Assembly: GCA_016196825.1 (NCBI GenBank)
Contig: JACPWY010000037.1
Coordinates: forward strand, 1 to 49,276
Reading direction: 5' to 3'
Source of the DNA: Deltaproteobacteria bacterium
GTDB taxonomy: Bacteria; Bdellovibrionota; FAC87; UBA2466
Length of the DNA stretch: 49,276 nucleotides
The notes beneath the pieces are model-generated. The model had not been told where the DNA came from. It made no database searches and saw only the letters and a list, made by a program, of their open reading frames with translations. Of the stretch, positions 42,023 through 49,276 are shown in pieces. Every line of letters begins with the position of its first letter. Position 1 is the stretch's first letter. The position numbers were made by a program, and so were the translations under genes.

Positions 42023-43498
42023 TCAGTTCGTCTCTCTGCCTTTCAAGCGATCCTTAAAATAGGCTATCTCGTCAGAACGCAGCGCTCCCGTCTGGGTGGC
42101 GACCAAAATGTTAAAGCCCGCATAGAATGCAAAGGCCAGTGGAACGGCGAGAAGTCCCGGCAGGGGAATCGGATCCACGACCACGTGGGTGATGAGAGCA
42201 CAGAAGATCGCGCCCCCTAGGATGACACCCAGGTCACGCCAAGGAATCAGCTCGCGCCAGGAGATCTGAATAATAGCCCGCAGGGCCGAAAGCTTTATCA
42301 ACATCGAGAGTGTGTCAGCGACAATTTTCCCACCGAGAATCCCCAACGGACCAAACCTTAGGCCCATCGCAACAACGATGGCGATCGTGTAGACACCCGC
42401 GATCCCCTGGAGCACGAGCTGCGTCTTATTGCGCGCAAAAACCCGAAACACCACGTCTGGTACGAACTGCGAGACGAAGAAGAGCACGGAAAAGAATCGA
42501 AAGTAGGCCACGCTCTCCGCGTACGTATCGGTGTAGAGGGCCGGGATCACAAGACCGGAAAAGGCGATCATGAAAATGGCAACAGGCAGATGGAAAAGTG
42601 TAATCTTTCGCAACGTCGATCGCCAAAGGAAGTGGATTACCTCCCGATCCCCTCGGGCTCTCGCCTCGACCATGTCAAAAGACATCAGATCATTCATCGT
42701 GATAATCGTGCTCTCGACCATCGGCACCTCGAAGCAGCCCACGCTATAGATGGTGAAGGCGCGAAGTCCGAAGAAGGCCGAGACCAGAAACTTATCCATC
42801 TTAAGACAAAGCGAGAGAAGATTCGTGAAACCCAAGGGAATGGCGTAGCGCACCTGCTCCACAATCGATCGGCGCAAATCTAGGAACCGCAGCCGCGCGC
42901 TGCGAATCAAAACGATGTTGTAGCCCAAATGAATCGAAAGGCGCACAACCGCTAAGCCTCCCAGCGAGACCAAAACGAAAGCCAGGGAATGCGAGAAGAA
43001 ATAACCACCAACAATAATGAGCGTCTTTGCGAGCTCAAAGGCAATCGTGAGCACAACCGCCGCCTTCATGCGATCACGCACCACGAGAAGGTGATTGAAG
43101 TGGTGGGTCGGGACCGAAAAGACCACGAAGGGAATGAAGGCCGGGATGAGCGTCTCAAGACCCGGACTCTTCAGCTCTGAAGCGATCTCTCGACGGAACA
43201 GATACGCCACGCCCGCCACCACCATCGCCAGCGCTAGATCGGTGAGGACCACGTTGAGTGAATACACGCCAGCGCGCTGCGGATTTCTTTTGATGAAATA
43301 GAAGAGGCCCCAGTCCATCCCCATGTGGACCGTAAGAAGAAGTAGCCCGTGGATAAAAAAGATCTGCTTGTAGATTCCATAATCCTCCACCGTGAGCCAG
43401 CGGCTCAACAGTATCGGAATCATAAAACTCAACCCCACCCCAACGGCCTGCCCCGCTGTCAAAAGCAGTGTCTTTTCAAAATGCGCCTTATCCGCCAT
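42023..43498 (-). CDS. Oligosaccharide flippase (Wzx-like, MOP superfamily)
   Basis: 491 residues, about 12-14 hydrophobic helices. N-terminus LTAGQAVGVGLSFMIPILLSRWLTVEDYGIYKQIFFIHGL is characteristic of polysaccharide transporters (PF01943/PF13440-type). It would move lipid-linked repeat units across the inner membrane. A Wzy polymerase is not visible in the window. Tail-to-tail with the GH5 gene; the divergent promoter region at 43499-43685 serves the phosphoglycosyl transferase. Confidence 0.9.
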   Translation of the reverse strand: MADKAHFEKTLLLTAGQAVGVGLSFMIPILLSRWLTVEDYGIYKQIFFIHGLLLLTVHMGMDWGLFYFIKRNPQRAGVYSLNVVLTDLALAMVVAGVAYLFRREIASELKSPGLETLIPAFIPFVVFSVPTHHFNHLLVVRDRMKAAVVLTIAFELAKTLIIVGGYFFSHSLAFVLVSLGGLAVVRLSIHLGYNIVLIRSARLRFLDLRRSIVEQVRYAIPLGFTNLLSLCLKMDKFLVSAFFGLRAFTIYSVGCFEVPMVESTIITMNDLMSFDMVEARARGDREVIHFLWRSTLRKITLFHLPVAIFMIAFSGLVIPALYTDTYAESVAYFRFFSVLFFVSQFVPDVVFRVFARNKTQLVLQGIAGVYTIAIVVAMGLRFGPLGILGGKIVADTLSMLIKLSALRAIIQISWRELIPWRDLGVILGGAIFCALITHVVVDPIPLPGLLAVPLAFAFYAGFNILVATQTGALRSDEIAYFKDRLKGRETN

Positions 43499-43560
43499 CT
43501 CGCGTCATCCCAAAAAAAATGATCATCAACTGTTTGGGGCTGGCCGGAAGTATACCTCGT

Positions 43561-43597
43561 GGTTTCCTTTTGGATACTGGGGGCGGTTTCCTTTTGG
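43561..43597. promoter_or_regulatory. Direct repeat, likely enhancer-binding site
   Basis: The 13-mer GGTTTCCTTTTGG occurs at 43561-43573 and 43585-43597, exactly 24 bp apart, i.e. on the same helix face. The units are about 100 and 76 bases upstream of the start predicted by the -24/-12 site at 43640, where sigma-54 activators bind. Confidence 0.65.
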
Positions 43598-43639
43598 GGC
43601 TCATCCGCGAATACACGCGTCTTTTCCAGCACGGATCGC

Positions 43640-43656
43640 GTGGCACATCCCTTGCA
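43640..43656 (+). promoter_or_regulatory. Sigma-54 (-24/-12) promoter before the phosphoglycosyl transferase
   Basis: GTGGCACATCCCTTGCA: TGGCAC at -24, TTGCA at -12, ten bases between GG and GC. Best of the four sites; expected start near 43667, 19 bases before the ATG at 43686. Confidence 0.75.
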
Positions 43657-43685
43657 ATTGCGAAGTTTCGTAGGAAGAGGGGGTC

Positions 43686-44348
43686 ATGAACAACCTGTTT
43701 TTCGCCCAGAACGTCGCGATGGTCCAACAGAGTTTTCCCTTGTCGCTCGAGGTCTCGCTGCCCTCGGCGCAAAAGGTGCGTGATGTCAGCGCCGGGCTTC
43801 TCGAGCGCTCGGTCGCGCTGATTGCACTGACGGTTACGGGGCCCATCATTGTGGCTCTTGCGATTTTGAATCGCATCACGTCTCGCGGCCCAGCCTTTTA
43901 CTCGCAAACGCGAGTCGGCAAGGATGGGAAGTCTTTCCAAATCTTGAAGCTCAGAACCATGGTCGAGGGGGCGGAACGCACCACAGGCGCCGTTCTCTCA
44001 TGGTCGGGCGACCCCCGGGTGACGACACTCGGGGCCTTATTGCGTAAGACCCATCTCGACGAGCTTCCGCAGCTTCTGAATATCGCTCGTGGCGAGATGG
44101 GCTTCATCGGGCCCAGGCCGGAGCGCCCCGAATTTGTGAGCCAGTTTCGGCGCGAGGTCCCCAACTACTCACTTCGTCTGAGCGTAAAGCCCGGCGTGAC
44201 CGGACTGGCTCAGATCTGCTGCCCCTACGATGTCTCGGTGCATGAAAAACTGCACTACGATCTGATTTACCTCGTGAACCGCGGGTCACTCAGACTTTCT
44301 TTCTTCATCCTGTCGCGCACCCTTCTCAAAGTGGCGCAACTGGACTAA
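43686..44348 (+). CDS. Sugar phosphoglycosyl transferase (initiating)
   Basis: 220 residues. One hydrophobic segment (about 40-63) then the bacterial sugar transferase domain: [49 protein letters not shown] (D-E dyad), [10 protein letters not shown]. It puts the first sugar phosphate on undecaprenyl phosphate at the inner membrane. Short form without the N-terminal domain of WbaP. GAGGGGG ribosome site. Behind the sigma-54 site; followed by the deacetylase eight bases later. Confidence 0.93.
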   Translation: MNNLFFAQNVAMVQQSFPLSLEVSLPSAQKVRDVSAGLLERSVALIALTVTGPIIVALAILNRITSRGPAFYSQTRVGKDGKSFQILKLRTMVEGAERTTGAVLSWSGDPRVTTLGALLRKTHLDELPQLLNIARGEMGFIGPRPERPEFVSQFRREVPNYSLRLSVKPGVTGLAQICCPYDVSVHEKLHYDLIYLVNRGSLRLSFFILSRTLLKVAQLD

Positions 44349-44356
44349 AGATAGGT

Positions 44357-45181
44357 ATGGGGCGAATCGCTCTCACCATCGATGTTGAAGATTGGTTCTG
44401 TGTCAGAAACTTGCAGGATCGCATTCCAAGAGACACCTGGGAAACTTGTGACGATCGGCTCGAGATCGGGCTAGATTTCATTCTGAATGAGCTGGCCGAT
44501 CGCCACATTCGCGCCACGTTTTTTGTTTTGGGTTGGGTCGCAGAGCGTAACCCAGGGGCCATCCGTGGGATTGCGGCCGCCGGCCATGAGATCGCCAGCC
44601 ACGGTTACTCACATCGCTCTATCGACGAGATGACGCCCGATGAGTTTTCAGATGATGTTCGCCATTCCCGTGAAATTCTCTCGCCTCTGACCCACTACCC
44701 TCTCAGAGGCTACCGAGCCCCCAGCTTTTCGGTCACGAGCAAAACCCTCTGGGCCCTCGATATTCTGAAGGCCCAAGGCTTTTCCTACGACAGCAGCATC
44801 TACCCCACCCGGCACCCCAACTACGGCATCCCCAATTTTCCTCGTCGCGTGCAACAATTTCACGGCCTCACCGAGGTCCCGATGACGAAAGAGCTGGGGC
44901 TTCCCATCTCAGGTGGCGGTTACTTTCGTCTTTATCCCTACTGGGCCACGCGAGCACTTATCGCCAAAGCCCAACGCACCCAACCCGTTGTGATGTATTT
45001 CCATCCGTGGGAATTTGACCCTGACCAACCCGAAGTGGAAGGCATGGGACTCACCCAGAGGTTTCGCCACCGCGTTGGCCTAGAAAAAAACCGCGAGAAA
45101 TTCCGTCATCTTCTCGATGATTTCACCTTCTGCACGCTCGGCGAAATAGTCGATCGCTTTGAGGCCAGCGGCCAAGCATAG
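44357..45181 (+). CDS. Polysaccharide deacetylase (XrtA-associated type)
   Basis: 274 residues, NodB-like metal-dependent deacetylase. Motif 1 TIDVEDWF (D9, E11-D12), motif 2 HEIASHGYSH (H77, H82, H86), motif 3 RGYRAPSFSV. The LTIDVEDWF and C-terminal YFHPWEFDPDQPEVEGMG layout is that of deacetylases associated with exosortase A (PEP-CTERM) systems (DUF3473 tail). No signal peptide. Eight bases after the phosphoglycosyl transferase gene, so cotranscribed. No exosortase gene is in the window. Confidence 0.92.
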   Translation: MGRIALTIDVEDWFCVRNLQDRIPRDTWETCDDRLEIGLDFILNELADRHIRATFFVLGWVAERNPGAIRGIAAAGHEIASHGYSHRSIDEMTPDEFSDDVRHSREILSPLTHYPLRGYRAPSFSVTSKTLWALDILKAQGFSYDSSIYPTRHPNYGIPNFPRRVQQFHGLTEVPMTKELGLPISGGGYFRLYPYWATRALIAKAQRTQPVVMYFHPWEFDPDQPEVEGMGLTQRFRHRVGLEKNREKFRHLLDDFTFCTLGEIVDRFEASGQA

Positions 45182-45188
45182 AGGAGGG

Positions 45189-46322
45189 CTAGCGATTCGC
45201 CTTTGACCAAATGTTCGTGAGGGCGGTTCGCCGAAGGAAAAATAACAATCCCATGAGAGCGGCGGCATTCACCACACAGTAGTAGAGGGGCAGGTAAAAG
45301 AGAATCGGTGAAAGGCCAACGGCTCGAAGAAGCGCCCCAAGCATCGCGCACGCGTAAAAGGTGATCTGCATGAGGAGTGCCGCAAAATAGATCGGCTCAC
45401 GCAGAAGAAACAGATTTGAGACCAGAAGAGCGATGAGAAGGATCGGCATAGCGTAACGAAGAAACTTGTGGAGGAGGATCTGAATGAGAAAGGGTGTGGG
45501 AAGGGCCCCTTCGGTTTTCCAAAGATTCAAAAAGAATTGGTAACCGCCAGCAACCATTCTAGCCTTCACATGGAAATCTTCCCAAAGCGTGATTGAGGCA
45601 TCCTCCTCCGAGACAGCCGCGGGCTCATAGAGCACCCGCTTCCCCTGCTGAATAATGGCGAGCGTGAGAGCCATATCATCATTAATCACAGCCGGATCGA
45701 GGGGCCGCCACAGGGACCGCCGCATGGCAAAGATTTCGCCATCAGCGGTCGACACCGATCCCACGCTAGACTGCCATTCCTTGATCATCGATTCCAAACT
45801 CCAATAGGTCTGGTCACCCCTCGCGCTTGCGCGACCGGCCTTTTGAAGGATTTTTTTGAGTCCCGACACGCCGCCAACCTGAGGATCCGAGAAATGTCTC
45901 ATCAAGAAGCCCACGGAATCGGGGCGATAAAATGTGTTGGCATCGGAGAAGAGAAGAATTTCAGCCTCCGTCGACGCCACGGCCCGGTTGAGAGCGTTCG
46001 ATTTTCCCTGGCGGGGCGACTCAAACAGGCTTTTCGCTCCTCCCATCCGCTCTACGATCTTTGGCGTCTCATCGGTCGAACCGTCCGAGACCACCATCAC
46101 CTCGATCCTTTCGGGCGGGTAACTGAGCTCGCCGCAGTTGCGAAGTTTTTTCTCGATAACCCTGGCCTCGTTGTAAGCGGCGATGATGAGGTCCACCGTC
46201 GGCTGATTCCGACCCGGTTCGTGGATCTTGGGAATCAGCTTTGCCAGAAGAAAGAGCGTCACCGGCAAAAGAAAGTAGTGCGTAACGATCAGAGCTACGA
46301 CGAGCCAGAAAAGAAAAACCAC
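45189..46322 (-). CDS. Membrane glycosyltransferase, family 2
   Basis: 377 residues: N-terminal helix, GT-A domain (VDLIIAAYNEARVIEKKL, VSDGSTDET, EILLFSDANTFYRPDS for the DxD-like site, NDDMALTLAI), and three or four C-terminal helices. No Q-x-x-R-W motif, so probably non-processive. Start GTG at 46322 is weak. It converges on the deacetylase gene and diverges from the epimerase gene with a 53-base gap. Confidence 0.88.
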   Translation of the reverse strand: MVFLFWLVVALIVTHYFLLPVTLFLLAKLIPKIHEPGRNQPTVDLIIAAYNEARVIEKKLRNCGELSYPPERIEVMVVSDGSTDETPKIVERMGGAKSLFESPRQGKSNALNRAVASTEAEILLFSDANTFYRPDSVGFLMRHFSDPQVGGVSGLKKILQKAGRASARGDQTYWSLESMIKEWQSSVGSVSTADGEIFAMRRSLWRPLDPAVINDDMALTLAIIQQGKRVLYEPAAVSEEDASITLWEDFHVKARMVAGGYQFFLNLWKTEGALPTPFLIQILLHKFLRYAMPILLIALLVSNLFLLREPIYFAALLMQITFYACAMLGALLRAVGLSPILFYLPLYYCVVNAAALMGLLFFLRRTALTNIWSKANR

Positions 46323-46375
46323 ACCGCAAGGTACTCAATTCCTCAGCAATTTGGTAGGGTCCGGGTGGGGTTTTG

Positions 46376-47323
46376 ATGCGTTACCTACTCACAGGCGGGG
46401 CGGGTTTTCTCGGGTCTCACACAGCGGAACGGCTCGTTTCGCTCGGCCATTCGGTCACGATTCTTGACAATTTTTCGTCGGGCAAACGAGAGAATCTCAC
46501 CGAACTCGGGAAAAATATCGAGATTCTGGAAGGCGACATTCTCGATCCCGTTCTCTGCCAAAAGGCTGCGGACGGCGTGGACCATGTCGTTCATTTGGCG
46601 GCTCAAGTCTCGGTGGCCCGCTCGGTGGACAACCCTGCCGAGACCCATCGAATCAATATCGACGGCACTGTCAATGTGCTCGAGGCCGCACGGCGGGCGA
46701 ATGCCAAGTCGCTTGTCTTCCTCTCATCGTGTGCGGTTTACGGCGATACGCGCGAGCTACCGATCACCGAGGCAGCCCCCGTGCGGCCAATCTCCCCGTA
46801 TGCGGTTTCAAAACTCAGCGGCGAGTATTACTGCCACTCCTACTTCGAACAGTTCGGACTCAAAACCTGTGTGGTGAGACTCTTCAACATTTTTGGCCCT
46901 AAACAGGATCCCTGTTCACCTTACTCCGGTGTGATGTCGATCTTCCTCCAGCGACTCTCCCAAAAGGCGGGCGTCACAATTTACGGCGACGGGCACCAAA
47001 CGCGTGATTTTGTGTACGTGGGCGATGTAGCCAGGATTCTGGCGACGCTCGGGGCCGAGATCGATCGGTTCCCGGAACGTTGCTATAACGTGGCCACCGG
47101 CACCAGCACATCCATCAACGATCTTTGGAGGCAGCTGAGCGAACTGGCACCAGACACCCTCACCCCCGTTCACGACTCGTCGCGCCATGGCGAAATCAAG
47201 CACTCTCTCGGATCGGCCGCACGACTCACGGCTCGTCTGGCGTCGACAAATCCCGGTTTTCGATTCACGCCGCTCGCCGAAGGCCTGAAACCAACGTTTG
47301 ATTGGTATCAGAAAACCCGTTAG
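46376..47323 (+). CDS. NAD-dependent sugar epimerase (WbpP/GalE-like)
   Basis: 315 residues, extended short-chain dehydrogenase. GGAGFLGSH near the N-terminus, SSCAVYGD, YAVSK catalytic pair, then VVRLFNIFGPKQDP and YGDGHQTRDFVYVGDVA. RLFNIFGP is the UDP-GlcNAc/UDP-sugar C4-epimerase pattern (WbpP), not the RYFNP of classic GalE. Provides an activated sugar to the locus. ATG at 46376 has GGTGGGG upstream. Its stop TAG forms the first bases of repeat copy C. Confidence 0.9.
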   Translation: MRYLLTGGAGFLGSHTAERLVSLGHSVTILDNFSSGKRENLTELGKNIEILEGDILDPVLCQKAADGVDHVVHLAAQVSVARSVDNPAETHRINIDGTVNVLEAARRANAKSLVFLSSCAVYGDTRELPITEAAPVRPISPYAVSKLSGEYYCHSYFEQFGLKTCVVRLFNIFGPKQDPCSPYSGVMSIFLQRLSQKAGVTIYGDGHQTRDFVYVGDVARILATLGAEIDRFPERCYNVATGTSTSINDLWRQLSELAPDTLTPVHDSSRHGEIKHSLGSAARLTARLASTNPGFRFTPLAEGLKPTFDWYQKTR

Positions 47324-47497
47324 AGCCGATCCTAAAACCCTTTCTACTCGGAACGGTCAAAATGCCCTGGCCCTTCGTCCTCCGCGGTCGACATCCTCGA
47401 CGTGCCTAAAGGCACGCCTCCGGTGCCTCCCTTGTGCGTCCTCGGTCCAGAACATTTTGCCGCGCTCCTCCCGACGAAAGGGTTTTAGGATCGGCTC
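47323..47497. repeat. 175-bp palindromic element, copy C
   Basis: Outer arms of 22 bp (GAGCCGATCCTAAAACCC and four more bases) pair perfectly with 47476-47497. Inner stem GGTCAAAATGCCCTGG has mismatches with its partner. Core hairpin CGTGCC-TAAA-GGCACG. Conserved TTCGTCCTCCGC and CTTGTGCGTCCTCG are shared with A and B. It begins at the G of the upstream TAG stop codon and ends eight bases before a -24/-12 promoter. Confidence 0.9.
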
Positions 47498-47504
47498 TTA
47501 GACG

Positions 47505-47521
47505 TTGGCATCGCCCTTGCA
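47505..47521 (+). promoter_or_regulatory. Candidate sigma-54 (-24/-12) promoter
   Basis: TTGGCATCGCCCTTGCA: perfect TTGCA at -12, TTGGCA at -24, ten-base gap. Start expected near 47533, 51 bases before the GTG at 47584. Confidence 0.6.
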
Positions 47522-47583
47522 TTTTTCCTCGATCGATGTCGAAATCGGTATCAAAACGAAACCAAGTTTTTTGAGGGGGCCCC

Positions 47584-48087
47584 GTGAATAAGCAAATCGC
47601 ATTACTTTCGTTGGTAATCGGACAATTGGTTCTTGCGGGAGGTCTTGAGGTCGGCGACACGGCGCCCGATGTGACACTCCTCGGCGTGGACGCCAAGGGC
47701 GCTCCAATCGTGGAATCGGTCAGGACCGTTGAGAGGGAACCCCAGTCCTACACGATCATTCAGTTTCTCGAGTCGGGCAGCCCCGTCAGCGCACTGAACG
47801 TTTCGGCTTTAGCCGATCTCTCGGTCGACATCGGAATCTTCGTCGCCACGCGAATCGTTGCAGTGGACAAAGATGTGAGCGACGTGAAGACCTTCATTAA
47901 GAATAACAAAAGCGACATCCGCTTCCCCGTCCACTTCGACGATCGCCAAAACGCGATGCGTGCGTTTGGAGTCGACACTCTGCCGACACTCTTCGTGGTG
48001 AAGGATGAAACGAAGGTGATCTATAAAGTCACCGGCGCCATCACACCGGAAGCGCGCCAGCAGATCCTGACTGCTACCGGCTTCTAA
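47584..48087 (+). CDS. Exported thioredoxin-fold protein lacking active-site cysteines
   Basis: 167 residues. Signal peptide (MNKQIALLSLVIGQLVLAGG). The mature part follows the TlpA/AhpC-type fold: LEVGDTAPDVTLLGVD, IIQFLES, RIVAVDKDVSDVKTFIKNN, IRFPVHFDDRQNAMRAFGVDTLPTLFVV. Where TlpA has W-C-x-x-C, this protein reads FLESGSPVSAL (61-71), with no cysteine at all in the protein, while the cis-Pro loop T-L-P-T (132-135) remains. It cannot be a thiol oxidoreductase; a binding or chaperone role is possible. GTG start has GGGGG upstream. Confidence 0.8.
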   Translation: MNKQIALLSLVIGQLVLAGGLEVGDTAPDVTLLGVDAKGAPIVESVRTVEREPQSYTIIQFLESGSPVSALNVSALADLSVDIGIFVATRIVAVDKDVSDVKTFIKNNKSDIRFPVHFDDRQNAMRAFGVDTLPTLFVVKDETKVIYKVTGAITPEARQQILTATGF

Positions 48088-48148
48088 TTCGCTGCATGGG
48101 ACTCGCCCGGCAGAGCTCCGCGCAGCGGAAAGAAGACTCAAATACTCT

Positions 48149-48880
48149 ATGAGAACGTTCCTCCTTATTATTCTGATCGGCACCATCCAGGCCCAGGCTC
48201 TGCATTCCGATCTCTTCAGCGGGAACGTCTACTCGGCCTGGCAACCGTATTCCTCAACCGACTCACGAATGCGGGTGTTTAAAGAAAAACCCAGTGGTAT
48301 TGCCCCCTATCTTCAGGCTGGAGCAGAGGTGCTTTCGCTCGTTCAGGGAGAGCTTGCTCCCTCCTCCAGCGTCTACGCGGCCCCGTCACTGGGTTACTTC
48401 CAACCGAACTGGCAACTGCACGCCCAGCTCCGCGCCCGAGCCGGACTCGTTGATTCCAGCCTTGCGCCCGATCTGCGTCTCATGGCCGTACTGGATCGCT
48501 ATTCGTCTCTTGAACTGGGAGGCGCCTGGCTTGTGGACTCCGAGCTTTATGGTGAAATTGTCTATTCCAGCTGGGACTCGGCCAACGCAGTAGCCAGTTT
48601 TCTCTGGCACCCCTCACTGCGATACCTGCTTGGCCCCCGTAACAGCATTGGCCTTTTCGTCGAGCCTTTTGTCTCCGTCGACCACGTCGGCCACTATTAC
48701 AACAACCGCACCGATGGAAAGCTCGGCGTTCAATACCAATACTACGATACCGGCTATTCACTCCTCATCACCGCCGCGCACGTCTGGAATCGCTACCTCG
48801 ACAGAGCAAACCCCGACCCGAACCCCTATCCCACGGCCTCCTCCGGTCCCCAACTCACTCTGACTCTCTCAACACCTTGA
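48149..48880 (+). CDS. Exported protein, probable outer-membrane beta-barrel
   Basis: 243 residues with a signal peptide (MRTFLLIILIGTIQAQA). The mature part alternates polar and hydrophobic residues and aromatic-rich strands (WQLHAQLRARAGLVD, LELGGAWLVDSELYGEIVYSSWD, SIGLFVEPFVSVDHVGHYYNN, GVQYQYYDTGYSLLITAAHVW), the pattern of an outer-membrane beta-barrel of about 8-10 strands. No cysteines. The HSDLFSGNVYSAWQPYSSTDSRMRVFKEKP opening recalls the C-terminal barrels of bacteriophage-N4-receptor-like proteins, weakly. It follows the thioredoxin-fold gene by 61 bases. Confidence 0.7.
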   Translation: MRTFLLIILIGTIQAQALHSDLFSGNVYSAWQPYSSTDSRMRVFKEKPSGIAPYLQAGAEVLSLVQGELAPSSSVYAAPSLGYFQPNWQLHAQLRARAGLVDSSLAPDLRLMAVLDRYSSLELGGAWLVDSELYGEIVYSSWDSANAVASFLWHPSLRYLLGPRNSIGLFVEPFVSVDHVGHYYNNRTDGKLGVQYQYYDTGYSLLITAAHVWNRYLDRANPDPNPYPTASSGPQLTLTLSTP

Positions 48881-49127
48881 CTCGGCAACCGTTGGGTCCG
48901 ATTTTCTTTCACTCACTGGCGATGGCCGACAGCATCGTGCTTGCCCATGCCCGTCATCTTCAAACAGAGCTGATAGCGCTCGACCATAATTCTGTGGGAA
49001 TCTCCGGGGCGACGGTGATTCGGTAGGTCTGGCACCGGCAGAACATCTCCTACGGCGCGCGATCCTCGGAAGACATCCCCCATAGGCGATTGTCGCCGAT
49101 CGATAACCGCAAGCCGAGATAATGACT
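48881..49127. other. Intergenic region between convergent genes
   Basis: 247 bp with no convincing coding frame, repeat or promoter on either strand. A minus-strand open frame (48913-49182) overlaps the HNH gene in another frame and reads as noise. Confidence 0.5.
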
Positions 49128-49276
49128 CTAGAAGGTCATCACCGGTCCCGTCCTCCTTTTCACCCCCCAGCGATCCGCCCAATGGAGATAGCTATGATGA
49201 TTGGAGCAGAGTGTGGTCAGATTCTCTAGGACATCAACGCCACCAAGATGCACGGGTATGATGTGATGAATATGCA
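49128..49276 (-). CDS. HNH endonuclease, C-terminal end (5' end outside window)
   Basis: Forty-eight codons from the window edge to a TAG at 49128-49130. The peptide HIHHIIPVHLGG, then VLENLTTLCSNHH and SYLHW is the beta-beta-alpha metal site of HNH nucleases: His-His pair, Asn in L-E-N-L, and the C-S-N-H-H closing. A short tail of about 17 residues follows. HNH domains of this kind are often the last part of a protein (McrA-like, homing or phage-linked). Too short for the ORF listing because the start is outside. A different nucleus: no mobile-element marks seen here. Confidence 0.7.
   Translation of the reverse strand, partial: HIHHIIPVHLGGVDVLENLTTLCSNHHSYLHWADRWGVKRRTGPVMTF

Noticed and set aside
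48913..49182. Minus-strand 89-codon open frame near the right edge
   Set aside because: Overlaps the HNH gene in another frame and has no recognisable composition or ribosome site.

Overview
The window is a gene-dense (over 90% coding), GC-rich chromosomal segment from a Gram-negative bacterium. Lipoprotein signals, a signal peptidase, periplasmic/outer-membrane-type exported proteins and exopolysaccharide genes all point that way. The mix (SWIB-domain protein, DUF2844/DUF3443 pair, K+-independent H+-pyrophosphatase, lipoproteins of no clear family, likely sigma-54 promoters) would fit a Bdellovibrionota/Deltaproteobacteria-like lineage. That placement is inference and no marker in the window fixes it.

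Layout. 1-9.5 kb (minus strand): a partial SurA/foldase-like lipoprotein, lipB, a CDP-alcohol phosphatidyltransferase, a lipoprotein, an exported protein, dnaE, a SWIB protein, lepB and a threonine aldolase. 9.5-13.4 kb: a 175-bp palindromic element, a small exported protein behind a -24/-12 promoter, an SLBB-domain protein, pepA and a small membrane protein. 13.4-17.8 kb (plus): a tightly overlapping operon of a TPR-like protein, ABC ATPase, ABC permease, prepilin peptidase and a GalE-like epimerase. 17.9-31 kb: hppA, a second palindromic element, an M1 aminopeptidase, an exported ClpB-like AAA+ protein, mazG, an asparagine synthase, lysC, and a DUF2844/DUF3443 pair. 31-35 kb: a 1108-residue exported protein with a possible caspase-like (His/Cys) C-terminus, and a DoxX-like protein. 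35-47.3 kb: an exopolysaccharide locus on alternating strands (GH26, GH5, four glycosyltransferases, a methyltransferase, a flippase, a phosphoglycosyl transferase, a polysaccharide deacetylase and a sugar-nucleotide epimerase). 47.3-49.3 kb: a third 175-bp element, a thioredoxin-fold protein without its cysteines, an exported protein and the end of an HNH nuclease gene.

Two things stand out beyond the genes. First, three intergenic palindromes of exactly 175 bp, plus one diverged relative, share a core while their stems differ in sequence and remain self-complementary, so structure appears to be what is kept. Second, four intergenic sites match the sigma-54 -24/-12 pattern. The best one precedes the phosphoglycosyl transferase that would start polysaccharide synthesis and has a 13-bp direct repeat 24 bp apart just upstream, placed like an enhancer-binding site. 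With the XrtA-type deacetylase this suggests a sigma-54-controlled envelope/exopolysaccharide programme; no activator gene is in the window.
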